Positions 33,618-44,735 of a stretch of DNA of 59,820 bases are shown here, piece by piece. The position numbers and the translations under genes were made by a program. Source of the stretch: Cudoniella acicularis (lineage: Eukaryota; Ascomycota; Leotiomycetes; Helotiales; Helotiaceae). The stretch is taken from assembly GCA_013054445.1 (NCBI GenBank), contig JAAMPI010000145.1, positions 1-59,820 on the forward strand, written 5' to 3'. Every line of letters starts with the position of its first letter. Within the stretch, counting starts at the first letter, position 1. The notes beneath the pieces were generated by a model. The model was given only the letters and a program-made list of their open reading frames with translations. It made no database searches and was not told the DNA's origin.

Positions 33618-34316
33618 ATGGCGGACCTCCTAGACGCGAAAGGAGCAAGCTCAACTGTTAGTGGTGTCGCCTCAACAGCACCCTCCATCCACACTGGAAA
33701 GCAAACCGAGACTTCTCCCGCGCACCCTATCCAACACAATTTCGTTAGACTCTCCGATGTTGATCTCGCAATTGTCTGTCACAGCATTGGCGGATCTCGC
33801 AACACCGAAAGTCAAAACGCGCTACATCCCACCTCATGGATTTACCCACCCAAAGGTCTCCCAGACGGCTTGTATAGAGACGTGATCCAAGCGCGAACCA
33901 GCTCCCAATACGCATATTATTTCTTCTCGCTCTTCTTCAACCTTGCTCTCATCGCACAACTCGTTCTCGGTGCTCTTCTCACCGCTTTCGGATCTCGAGC
34001 TACGGGCAAAGATGTCGTGATCACTATTTTGGCTGCTCTCAATACTGTTGTTGCCGGACTTCTGGCGCTGATGCATAACTCGGGCCTGCCGGATCGCTTC
34101 CAAAAGGATTGGGACGAGTTTGATAAGGTTGAGAGTTTCATGAAGGAGCTGATGGATTCTGGTATTGTGAATAAAGATATGACGAGGGACGACGTGATTG
34201 AGCATTGCTATGCGAAGTTTCGAAAGGCGAAGAAGACGATTCAGAGCAATAAGCCCTCCGCGTATACGGGAACTGACGGAACGGCTACTCCACCTTCTGG
34301 GCGGATCGCGTCGTAA
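33618..34316 (+). CDS. Fungal SLATT-domain two-helix membrane protein
   Basis: A single exon of 232 residues with ATG at 33618 in an AAGGATGG context. Two membrane helices lie at about residues 99-124 (YYFFSLFFNLALIAQLVLGA) and 132-152 (VVITILAALNTVVAGLLALM), joined by a short loop with FGSRATGKD. Before them is the conserved PKGLPDGLYRDVIQARTSSQ, and after them a helical cytosolic segment (DRFQKDWDEFDKVESFMKEL). This is the fungal version of the SMODS- and SLOG-associating 2TM (SLATT) effector domain. In bacteria such domains are predicted pore-forming effectors of nucleotide-signal defence systems; in fungi the function is unknown. No SMODS or SLOG partner is nearby. Confidence 0.88.
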   Translation: MADLLDAKGASSTVSGVASTAPSIHTGKQTETSPAHPIQHNFVRLSDVDLAIVCHSIGGSRNTESQNALHPTSWIYPPKGLPDGLYRDVIQARTSSQYAYYFFSLFFNLALIAQLVLGALLTAFGSRATGKDVVITILAALNTVVAGLLALMHNSGLPDRFQKDWDEFDKVESFMKELMDSGIVNKDMTRDDVIEHCYAKFRKAKKTIQSNKPSAYTGTDGTATPPSGRIAS

Positions 34317-34506
34317 GCGCTATCGTGCATTGGTGATGTTGTATGAACAGAATTGCATGATGTATAGATATGAAGGCCGGGTTTGTAATCTTGTAATGTA
34401 TTTTAGGCACATCCGACTTTGAAGTCAAACTTGCTCTTTGTACCAATGCTATAAAGTGGATGTGCAGTTGTAAATTCTTCTGCTCACCTTGCTTGACTCC
34501 CTCCTA

Positions 34507-35307
34507 TCAACAATTCCACCCTCCATCCCCGCCATAAACAGCCCCAGTAACATAAGAACTCTCAGGACCCAACAAGAACACAATGATATTGGCCATTTCT
34601 TCTGCTGTTCCATGTCTCTTGATGGCTGTCGGGTTGTTGGCACCCTCATTTGGATTCGCCTCTTGAGCTCTCTTCAGTAGCGGCGTGGTGATCGCTCCAG
34701 GGGCTACAGCATTCACTCGAATGTTTCTGCCGCCATTTTCCTTCGCAGCTGATCTCGTGAGACCGATCACTCCATGTTTTGTTGCTCCATACGCTGCAGC
34801 GCCTGGAAAACCTGTCCTCAAGCATCAGCATATTTTAAACACTAGTTAAAAAGGCGGAGTACCCATCACTCCTTGAATGGAAGAAATATTAACAATCGAG
34901 CCACCCTCACTGATCTTTCTCAGCTCCGCTCTCAGGCAATACATCAGTCCCGTCAGATTGACGCCAATGATCTTATGCCACTCTTCATCCTCTAGCTCCG
35001 TAATCGGCGTGATCCCATGTAATTTCCCAGTGATACCAGCAGAATTCACAGCACCATCGAGCTTCCCGAAAACGTCGACTACACCGTTGATCCACGCATC
35101 AACCTTCGTGACACTCGTGACATCCACCTTGGATGTTGAGGAATGAATTTTGAGTTCTACGAACTCCATTCTTGCGGCTTCGAGGGCAACGGGGTCCACG
35201 TCTGCGATGCAAACGGTCGCACCGCGGCTACCAGCCAGCTTTGCCGTCGCGAGGCCGATTCCACTGGCGCCTCCTGTGATGGCGATGACTTTGCCTTGAA
35301 GGGACAT
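34507..35307 (-). CDS. Short-chain dehydrogenase/reductase (classical SDR)
   Basis: Exons 34863-35307 and 34812-bounded 34507-34811 (51-bp intron, acceptor GACAG) encode 249 residues, the normal classical-SDR length. ATG at 35307 gives MSLQGKVIAITGGASGIGLA with the TGxxxGxG cofactor motif. Asp in CIADVDP after beta-2 suggests NAD preference. Then follow NSAGITG (NNAG-like), the catalytic Ser in SIVNISSIQG, and Y-G-A-T-K (YxxxK) in AAAYGATKHGVIG, restored by the splice. The C-terminus YVTGAVYGGDGGWNC is typical (G-x-x-x-x-D-G-G). Substrate cannot be told from sequence. Confidence 0.93.
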
Positions 35308-35824
35308 TTTGCTTGGAGTCGCTGATCTCACGGTATTCAAGTATTGATGTGAAACTCCTCACCTGATGTTTGGTTGCATATGCAAGGCGGGGTATTGTTT
35401 TGCCATCTCCTTGAAGGACCCCGCCTTGAACCTGCATCCAGGCGTTGTTGGAAGGTCGGATGAAAACTGCTGGTGGGAGAAAAGACCCTGAAGTCCCTGC
35501 TTGCATAAAGCTTGCATATTGACGGTCCAGCTGCTGCTCAAATTTATGCAGCCGCTCTCCGCACACTCCACTTTCCCCATGTTTCACTTCCGAGGACCCC
35601 ATGACGCGCTGTCTGACGAGACAAGGAGGAGCTCGGCGGAGGATCAAAATCAGCTCTCCTGTCAGCAACGGCTGTGTTTGTTTTCCTTCTTGCTTATTAC
35701 TCTTTGACCGAACATTCAATTTCTTCTCTTCTGGAAAGCTTTTTGGCATAACCTCGTGCAATAGATACTTGCATTTCATTAACTCATACCGATTGGAGCT
35801 TTGGTCCTGGTTGACCCCAACAAC
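35308..35824. other. Divergent promoter region (SDR / glutaminase)
   Basis: Holds both promoters; no coding signal. A leader of short upstream frames may precede the glutaminase start. Confidence 0.45.
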
Positions 35825-38422
35825 ATGCGCTGGGCGACCTGCTTCGCTGTCGCAGCTCTAGTTGCAGTCAGTGAAGCCTCTACCTTGACGCCGCCCGTTA
35901 TACCCCTCATAGTGCGCAACCCTTATCTAAGTACCTGGCTAGGTAATGCCAGAGGCCTGCCATGGGAGCACTGGCCTATTTTCTGGACTGGGCAAGAGGT
36001 AAGGCTCCCTAAGCCTTGAAGTCTTCGTTCTACGGGCTTTGCAGCTTACACCAAGATTTAGGTCGGATTATCCGTTCTTGCAGCAGTCCCCGAATCAAAT
36101 ACTGTATATCCTTTACTCGGCAGACCTCACGATTCTCTTCCCAGATCAGGACAGAGGTAAGTTTCAACACTCCCGGCTCCGCACACTTTGGGCTGACAAC
36201 GTCGAAGCTTCAATGTCTCATACCCCGCCTTCCTCGGCACAACTTTCGATGCCTCCACTACCAACCTTACATACAGCATCCCCGGTGCTAGCCTTACAAA
36301 AAACCCCATCATCGTTGTACTATCATTTCTCTCACCTGTCACCCCAACCTCAACTCTCCGACAATCGATTCCAGCCTCATACCTCACTGTACATGTCAGT
36401 GGTGGATTCGATATTGATATCTATGTTGATCTTAATGGATTATGGGTCAGTGCGAATAGAGACAACACAATACATTGGGAGTTCAGCCAATCTACGTTTC
36501 TGAAAAAGCGGAAAGGGGAGAAACCTTTGAAGACATGGAAAGTCAGGAGAATGGTGGAGCAATTGCTGACTGAAGATGCTGATCGAGCTGAATGGGGAAC
36601 ATTGCAATTTACAGGCCCTTCAGATGTTCAACATGAAGCCGGAACTTCTGCTATTCTCCGTCAACGCTTCTCCCGGACCGGAACGCTCCAAAATATTGTT
36701 GATGGGAACTTCCGTTCAATAATGGACGAGGAGCCAGTCTTTGCGTTCTCCAAATCATTCAAACTCAATGACTCCACCTCTGCTGCAGGTGGAAAGTCTT
36801 CCGATAGTGTTCTATTCACAATTGCTCATGTTCAAGACCCCGTCATCCAATTTGCGGCTGCACGAGGAAACACCTTGATGCGTCCTTTGTGGGCATCATA
36901 TTACACGGCGGACGAGCTCCTAGAATTCCATTATCATGATTTTGATACATCCTTCAAACTTGCAAATAACTACTCCATCCAATTGGAAGAAGATGCTCTC
37001 AAATCCGGATCTGAAGATTACAAAGATATCCTCGCTATTAGTGCTCGTCAAGTTATTGGGGCATGCAGCTTCGCTGGAACACCTGAGGATCCACTCATCT
37101 TCTTCAAAGAAATTTCCTCTGACGGCAATACAAACACTGTCGATGTTATCTACCCTGCTTTCCCATGGTTTTTATACACGAATCCAAAATGGCTGGCTTA
37201 TGTTTTGGAGCCCTTGATCGAGCACCAGCTGAGCGGCCAATATCCAAATCAGTACAGCATGCATGATGTTGGGGCTCATTTCCCAAATGCAACAGGACAT
37301 CCAGATGGCAGAGATGAATACATGCCTGTGGAAGAGTGTGGGAATATGCTGATTATGGGGCTTGCACTTGTCAACTCTCTGATATATGACACCAAACCGG
37401 CCAGTATATGGTCTGCAACTGGGCTTGATGTGCATGTGGACAGCCAAGGCAGCTCATTTGCTCTTCATATCGATGGCGAGGGTATGGATGATACTTTTGG
37501 CGGCCCAGTCTCGTCCAAGGGCGAAAAGCAAGCTCGACAATGGATTGAGAGATCTTATAGCTTGTGGAAGCAGTGGACTGGTTACCTTGTTCGAGAAACC
37601 CTCATTCCCGCCAATCAATTGTCGACGGATGATTTCGCTGGCTGGCTAGCAAATCAGACAAACTTGGCCCTGAAGGGTATTATTGGAATTCGAGCAATGT
37701 CGGAAATCGCAGAGCTAGTTGGAGACACCAAGGACGCAAAATACTACAAAGAGGTATCAGAAGATTACATTCAGAGATGGCAGGACGAGTTTGCGATCTC
37801 GCGGGATGGCACCCATGCAAAACTGGCCTACACTTGGTTTGGCAGTTGGACTACACTTTACAATTTGTTTGCGGACGCTTTGCTCTGTTTCCACATTCCT
37901 TCAAATACAGAACCTGTCACTGCAACCGGGCAGAAACCTTTGGTATCGAAAGGTTCCAAGACGGCATTTGTTGATTCTAAGATTTACAAGATCCAAAGCG
38001 ATTGGTATCATAATGTGCGCCAGCGATATGGTTTGCCTCTTGACAGCAGGCACATGTACACCAAGAGCGATTGGGAATTCTTTGCTGTAGCCGTTTCAAG
38101 TAAGCAAGTTCGGGAAGAAATTGTTAATTCGATAGCTTTGTGGGTGAACGAAACATCAACGGGTATGTGGATCTACCGTGGTTCCCGCGATTTCGCAGTG
38201 CTAACCTCTGCTACAGATCGTCCGCTTACGGACTTGTATGATACAGAAGGAGATGGTGGATTTCCTGGGATTTACTTCAAGGCACGGCCCGTTGTTGGTG
38301 GCCACTTCGCCTTTTTGGCGCTTGAGCGGGCTTGCGGAGGCCAGGCAGTGGAGGCACTGAGCTTCTTGGATAACGAGGCTCCAAGGGAATTCCAGAGCAG
38401 GATGTTTGATGAGGAACTATGA
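35825..38422 (+). CDS. Secreted glutaminase A-like protein (GtaA family)
   Basis: Exons 35825-35998, 36062-36156, 36208-38162 and 38217-38422 encode 809 residues. A signal peptide (MRWATCFAVAALVAVSEA) starts the protein. The N-terminal domain has VRNPYLSTWL and VYPLLGRPHDSL; the middle and C-terminal parts have the family hallmarks YNLFADALL, YGLPLDSRHMYTKSDWEFFA and GIYFKARPVVGGHFAFLALE. A 54-bp intron (38163-38216, GTATGT...CTACAG, with GCTAAC) is easily overlooked because its length is a multiple of three and it has no stop; removing it gives NETSTDRPLTDLYD, the conserved family reading. Extracellular glutaminases of this type deamidate glutamine to glutamate. Catalytic residues of the family are not firmly established to me. 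Confidence 0.9.
38163..38216 (+). other. Frame-preserving 54-bp intron in the glutaminase gene
   Basis: GTATGT donor, GCTAAC branch motif, CTACAG acceptor. Without splicing it would add 18 residues without a stop, so automated gene finders may retain it as coding. Confidence 0.8.
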
Positions 38423-39051
38423 TTGACAAAAGAAATACCTAGCATGGGCATCAATAACTAAGATGTTGTATTACCACGCTCTTACTGATGGATGCATGCA
38501 TGTAGCGTTCTGTATACTCGTCTGCCTGGGTGGTCTGGACCGCCTCGTGGATCAATGTGATGGACAGTTGTGGCAAGGCTGAAGTCGGGTCACAAAGAAA
38601 GAGAAAATGTGAAAGGCAAATACAACCAGAGAAAATTGAATTGATTGGAATCGAAGAAAACCACAATTTCTTTGTTGCATTCCTTTGAGTTTACGGAATC
38701 TCACAGGCGTGAGCGCCCGGGCAGCTGCGCGTGAGCTGAAGCTGAGAAGGTAGGAATGCGAGGATGAGACGCTAAGGCTTCGGTTAAGCACCCTATTGCG
38801 GTTAGACTCTTCGCGCCTCTCGCAATAATTTACTCCCTTCCTCCTCCTGCAAACAAGACACTTGACCTCTTCAACACTGAAACCTCCATCAACTTTTCAT
38901 CACCGAGAACCTTCCTTGATACTCGATTCCCCTTCTCATCACCCTTGAGCTAATCTCTGCTCTTGTGTTGCAAACGACTCCTCTTGAGTCATCTTCTACC
39001 TAACGTCTGACATCTCTGCCTCGCGGCCTTCGTATCAACATCACCAACATC
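38423..39051. other. Intergenic region upstream of the Tra2-like gene
   Basis: No gene; the last 250 bp are pyrimidine-rich, as often seen in promoters of highly expressed fungal genes. Confidence 0.45.
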
Positions 39052-40141
39052 ATGGCTTCCATGGACTACGAGAACGAGAACGGTACTCGCTACGAAGGTA
39101 TGTTATCACCTGCTCACCTTCAATATATGTGCGCAATGCGCCTGGGCAGAGGACACAATGTTGACTCAATCTGCGACGCGTAGATGAGGCTCCCCGTTAC
39201 GAGCGCGACCGCAGCGCATCCCCTCGCCCAACCCGTCGCAATGATAGCCCTCGAGGTGGCCCTCGCCGATCTGCTTCTCCCAGCGGTAATGGTCACATGG
39301 ACAACCGGTATGCATTCCTTCACGATTCAATCAGTTCTCGATCTAACAACTCCCAGTGGCCCACCCAAGAATGACCGTGGTGCTCCTCAGGATGATGGTG
39401 CAGTCAACCCAGGTTCCAACCTCTTCGTGACTGGTATCCATCCTCGCCTCTCCGAGCTGGAAGTCACCCGTCTCTTTGAGAAATATGGAGATGTCGAGAA
39501 GTGCCAGATCATGCTTGATCCTCACACCAAGGAGTCTCGTGGCTTCGGTTTCGTCAAGATGGTCACTGCTGAGCAAGCCGATGCTGCCAAGGAGGGACTT
39601 CAGGGTGAGCCTATTGAAGGCCGCACTCTAAGCATTGAGAAGGCTCGACGCTCCCGACCTCGTACCCCAACTCCTGGCAAGTACTTTGGTCCACCGAAGA
39701 GAGGCAAGTTGATTCTGAACCCCTTGTCTTACATCATTAACTAAAACATTAGAAGAAGACCCACGGCACCCTCCTGGTGGCCGCTACAATGACCGTTACG
39801 ATGATCGCCGCCGCGGTGGTGGTGGTTATGGTGGTGGCCGTTATGATGACTATCGCCGCGATGATCGCCGAGAGCGAGGCTACGGTCGCGACCGTGATGA
39901 CTACGCCCCTCGCGGAGTTGATCGCTACGCCCGTGACGACCGATACAGCAGCCGAGGTGGTGATGACCGTCCCCGAGGTGGCGGAGGATACTCTGATCGT
40001 TATGACAGAGGTGATCGTGGCTCAGCTCGCGATGTTGCGCCAGCAGCCGCCTATGGTGACCCAGCTCCTCGTGGAGAGGCTCGGGAGCCATACGGAGGTA
40101 GACACTACGATGATGACAGATTTGCCCGTCGTGAATATTGA
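39052..40141 (+). CDS. Tra2-like RRM/SR splicing regulator
   Basis: Exons 39052-39097, 39184-39307, 39357-39703 and 39753-40141 encode 301 residues. An N-terminal RS-like stretch (DRSASPRPTRRNDSPRGG) is followed by one RRM. Its RNP2 is NLFVTGI and RNP1 is RGFGFVKM, in the order typical of transformer-2 (the loop TRLFEKYGDVEKCQIMLDPH matches). The C-terminus is rich in Arg, Gly, Tyr and Asp (GGGGYGGGRYDDYRRDDRRE). The third intron (39704-39752) uses a GC donor, G|GCAAGT, required to keep frame. A possible alternative last intron (40098-40157) would replace the final residues after EPYGG by GERPAR and stop at 40180. Nuclear splicing role is inferred from the family. Confidence 0.88.
39704..39752 (+). 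other. GC-AG intron in the Tra2-like gene
   Basis: Donor G|GCAAGT and acceptor CATTAG. The only GT-based alternative nearby (GTTGAT) breaks the frame, so the non-canonical donor is strongly indicated. Confidence 0.85.
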
Positions 40142-41733
40142 TCGCTGACCATAATAGGTGGTGAGCGCCCTGCTCGTTAAACTCGCACGATCTCGACGCA
40201 CAACAACAGCTTTGGATCTGCGGCTTTCATTGTTGCGGGCACTGCCACTGGTGTGCTTCTATCTCCTTTGTCATCATCATGGTCCAAAGCTTCGAGCGGC
40301 GGAAAATGCAAAAGCGGGTGTTTACACTTTCGGCGGATCGAGCGAACTTCGGGTCATTTGATGACTTTTTACGGATGCTAGGGTTTCATTTATGCTTTCA
40401 TCAGGTCTATTCGGAACGACATTCAGTCAGTCGGGCGGGTCAACACGCGATCAACCTACCTTTGGGTTGATTTATATCTGGACAGATATCTGGTTCTTTC
40501 ACCATCAACACTCAGATGCAGCACCTCATGTCCCCATGTACCAATATTCAGCTTGGCTGAGCTTCTATCACACGCTTGATTTCGGCCTATACGCCTTTCG
40601 AAGCTGTCTCGACTTGGGTCTTCTTTAGTCGCCAGAACAGAAATCGAAAGCAAAACCTCAACCATATTCCGTGATCAGCAATATCTCGCATTGCGAATGC
40701 AATCCATTGACAGCAACTTCCCAACGTGCTCGTTAATAACGAACCCTCGATATCAATGTACCTGTTAATTGCCAAAACCTCTCAGCCCCGCCCTAATACA
40801 AAAGCAACATGAACTGCGCCGTAACCAATTAATGAGGCAACTAATCGTAAACTTATATTTATACACCCATCATCTTCAATTGCGCCATCACAATTCCACA
40901 TCCTTCCGACTGTTTCCGTGCCTGAACCTTGTGGAATTTCAAACAGAAAAAGAAAGCCTCTACCAAAAAGAGTTGACTGGAGAGAAGAAAGGTAGTTTCC
41001 CAAATGTGAGTACAAGGTAGCTGATATGTGAGCTTCGCAGGTCAATAATTGATAGCAAATTCTCAGGATGACAGTCTATTTGCTCTATAACTATTGCTTT
41101 GCTATACCCATGTCTCGGACCAAACTGACCAGGCAGCAAAAATGAAGCGTTTCGGGATGGGAAACCGTGTCGCTGTGCCGCATGCATTGTTCGCGATGTT
41201 TGTGAAACCGAGTCGGCTTGCCGAGCCGGTTTGACTCATCAGCTCGTATTGGATCTTCCTAATCAAGATCTTGTGGAATACGATGGCTGGAAATCATTGG
41301 TAGGTTTTTTTTCGATGGTGGTGCCAACCTAGAAATTGCTTTGTGTGGCTGAGATTCGGGCGTTGCGCCAAGACATGGGACGCCCTGAGGGCTGAGATGT
41401 AGTTAGTGTGCACAAGCAAATCAATACAATAAATAAATTTTCAGCTGCCTTCTCATCCCTTTGCCTTTCTAGTCTTCTAACCGAAACGGAAACAAGAGTT
41501 TTAATATCCCACAGTACCGCAGTATCTCACGTAAACAGATGAAAGTGTGTCATCGTCAGGATCTTATAAAAGTTTCAGTATCTCAGTACCATAGTAATTC
41601 TCGTGCAAACAGACGCAAACCTATTATCATAATCACCTAAGAATCTCACAGTCCAGAGTAACTCATCCATTATCTATCTATCACTACAGGCACAGACCAC
41701 CACAATTCACCATAGCACCATATTATCTCACCC
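40142..41733. other. Intergenic region
   Basis: Holds the 3' region of the Tra2-like gene and the 3' end of the minus-strand neighbour. No gene is supported. A weak direct duplication of about 32 bp is at 41511-41541 and 41583-41615 (both include CAGTACC and end AAACAGAYG). Confidence 0.45.
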
Positions 41734-43292
41734 CTACACCCCTTCCGTAAACCTCACAACCTTCTTTGCCTTCTCCTCCTCCAATGCCCTCAAACTACTC
41801 ATTCGTAGTGGAAATGGCGGTAGTGGTCTCGTGTTGGTGGTGCTGGGGGTGAAGAGGGGGTATCTTGAATCCCCCGCAAGTGAGGATGTAGAGGGGGAGG
41901 AGAGGTCGTGGTAGAGGAGTTGGCGGGTTTCGACGAGGGTTGGGGTGCGGGAGGATTGTTGTGAGGTTGAGGGAGGTGAGGTGGTGGAGGACGTAGGAGG
42001 AGGAGGTGTTGGGGGAGGCAATGGCTTTCGCTTGATGGGGAGGGGTATGCGGTATTGAGGGGTTATATTTGGTGATCCCTCGACCGTGACCAGGTCTCTG
42101 AGGGATCTGACCGAATCACACCGTCTGAGGCGTGATGATGGTGCTGGCTCTTTGGGAGCGTCCATTGCTTCGTCGTCGCTATCGGATGATTCGCTTTCAT
42201 CCTTTTCTAATTTGGTCACAAGGACCAGTCTCTTCTCCCTTCGAGGTTCTTCCTCGTTTTCGTCTGCGGCTCCATTGTTTCGGCCCTTGTAGCCACGCTC
42301 GTACTTGGCGAAGTTCTTCTCATCGAGTAACTCTTGTTGTTGGAGGGATAAGCCGAAAAGATCTAAAAGGCTTGGTGTGATGGGTAAGAGTTTGCGGGGT
42401 TGAGGGCTAGGGGCGAGGTTTGACTCGATAAGGCTGTCCCAGCTGCGGTAATGGAATTTAAAAACGGCGTATGGCTCGTCGGTGTGATCGCTCAAGCAGA
42501 AGTCGTAAAATTTAGCATCTTGGGGTCGGTCGACCAAACCTCCACTGATGAGCCTAAATGACAAGTGTCAGAAAGTGCTAAAAAAGAAATAAATTCCAAA
42601 AATGACAGCTTACCGGAGTCCACATTCCTCCTGATCCTTGAATACAGGTGGCTCTTGAAGTCTTCGCTGTCCACCCTCGGCACGGAAAACGCGAATCTCA
42701 ATCAGACCGCCATCATTTCCAATGCTCGACTCCTCATCCCTAGGAGTAAAGAAGAAAGCGCGCCTCTCCAAGCCATTCGCCTTTATGTGGACACCATTGG
42801 CATCTTGATAGTTGTAGGATGGGTCAGGGTCAAAGAGAGCTCTCATGATCTGACCTTCTTTGGTTTTGTGAGCATTGCAGCCTGTTGACGTGATCGCTCT
42901 GCCATTCATGAACACCTTGAAGTAGAGGAAAGGGGTATCATTCCGAGGAGGTTCGAGGATTTGATAGCGGATCCAGAAGCGTATTTCTGGTATTAATCAG
43001 CACGCGTCCTAAGGAGTCGAAGGAAGGAAAGAGGGTTGTTACCAGGCAACGATGGGATATACACTGAGATACCAGTCTCTTTTCCGAGCAATTGATCCGC
43101 TTTGCTGTCTTTAGAAGAGGTTGCTTCTGCAAGCTCCAAGGCTTCAGAATTGCGACGCGGTCCAACACAAGTTGAGCGATTCGTAAATTGGGAAGAGTCG
43201 GGGTGCGGAAACTCTGGAAAGATCCCAAAGTCCAACCTAGAGAACTTCGAAGCAGAAACGATAGTGAGCTTAATACCATGCGAAGTCGGCAT
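41734..43292 (-). CDS. Uncharacterised fungal protein with conserved N-terminal globular domain
   Basis: Exons 43040-43292, 42614-42986 and 41734-42553 encode 481 residues from ATG at 43292 (MPTSHGIKLTIVSASKF). The first 280 residues read as one beta-rich domain (SLPEIRFWIRYQILEPPRND, then FLYFKVFMNGRAI, GLIEIRVFRAEG, AKFYDFCLSDHTDEPYAVFK). The layout recalls fungal DUF7918-type proteins, but I am not sure of the family. The remainder is acidic and serine-rich, then proline-rich (KRKPLPPPTPPPPTSS), ending VVRFTEGV. The low-complexity tail suggests disorder or SH3-type binding. No catalytic motif is visible. Function unknown. Confidence 0.75.
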
Positions 43293-44046
43293 GATGGGCA
43301 AGTGTCGATACAAGTCGCTGGTGTTCTCTTGGTCCTTGGAACTGCGCAGTTGAGATCGGCGAAGCGTGAAAAGGTGTGACGCGATAGAGAAACTATATCG
43401 TTGTCGGCTCTTGATAAAAGGTTATAGTACTTCTCTAGAACAAGGCTTTACTTGTTGTCTGCCCCAACTAGGAAAGAAAAACACCTAGAGCAAATGTAAT
43501 CATTAATTGAGGGACATTCATTTCAGGATTTTAAGATCGAATTTCAAAAATCAAAAAGGACCTTAGGGAGGTGCAAGTAATCATCCGCCTACCACCAAGA
43601 GGACTGAACCAGTACGTCAACGCAGAAAGACTCATAACGCATTTCAGACTGACGAGTGTGAATGCAGACTCAAACACAAAATAATTCCTGAGCCCAGTCA
43701 AAACATAATACACCCCCAGCTATGCCAGGGGGGGGGATGAAAGACAGGTAGACGCCCCAGGACCCCAAAAGACAGGCAAAAACGGTCCTATATATAAATA
43801 ACATAGCAAACAAACACTGAAAAAAACACAATTTAACCAAGGGAATTTGCAAAGGGAAACTATTAAAATCAAATCAAAGTATGCCTTCTTCCATCAAGCC
43901 TCAGCATCTTTAACAAATTGAATCTTCATGCTAGTTCAACCAGATGCACAAACTTCCTTGAAGAGAGCAACTTGGGTTTTTGCTTTTATTGAAAGGCCAT
44001 GACGTTTCCTTATGTACAGAGCTACAGTGCTTTCCTTAGCACTAGC
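43293..44046. other. Intergenic region
   Basis: Divergent side of the uncharacterised gene and 3' region of the complex I gene. A run of nine G is at about 43727-43735. No gene seen. Confidence 0.45.
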
Positions 44047-44520
44047 TCACTTGCCAATCACAGCTTTGGTATCCTCTTCCTTGTCCAACAATCCCAGATT
44101 TCGTATCGCGCCGGCCGATGGTGCATTGTCGCGAGATGATGCTGCCTCTGCTTTTCGGTATGCTGTCTGTAATGCGCGGACTCTTGAAGCCTATTGTGAA
44201 AGACTGGTCAACTTCTACAACTATACAAGCTTGGGAGTTGTGGTTCCCCATGGTGGGGTAGTACTAACCTCTTTCTTGTGATGCAAGCACTCGTAGTAGT
44301 CCTCTAGTGCTGGCGAACATTTCTTCTTGCCCGAATCGTCGTCGGCATTGGTGTTTACAACGTAGCAGGCTAGGACCTCTTGCCAAAAGGGAAAGCATCG
44401 CGAGGGGCCTTTGAAGACGACTTGTCAGCCATTGAATGTTCCTGCAAGTGTAGGACAGCTCTGAGCAGCATGATAAAGCAGTGCACACTTACCCCCCGTG
44501 AGTCCATACCCAGAAGACAT
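44047..44520 (-). CDS. NADH:ubiquinone oxidoreductase 15 kDa subunit (NDUFS5-like)
   Basis: Exons 44493-44520, 44269-44408 and 44047-44190 give 103 residues starting MSSGYGLTGGPSRCFPFWQE. The first exon has only 28 bp, so the gene is easily missed. The twin CX9C motif is intact: C-FPFWQEVLA-C and C-SPALEDYYE-C, which forms two disulphides in the mitochondrial intermembrane space. The downstream helix (ALQTAYRKAEAA) is typical. The acceptor CAAAG at 44409 is needed; using the nearer CAG leads to an immediate stop. It is an accessory subunit of respiratory complex I imported by the Mia40 pathway (family knowledge). It is divergent from the Sec39 gene with about 215 bp between starts. Confidence 0.92.
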
Positions 44521-44735
44521 CTTGTTCTTGTTTGATCGCTTTCACGTATCCTCCTAGCTCTTTCGAAGACGTGAAGTTGGACATTGACTAGGAGCGGCGC
44601 TAACTACTCGGGTATGCACTGGTGCCTTTCCCGATCAGGCATCAAGAAAGTTCCAAGTTTGACAGCTATCAACAGCTTTATACAACAGCTTGAGCAAATG
44701 GGCATGTCTGTATGCCACGAAAAGAATTTGAAAGC

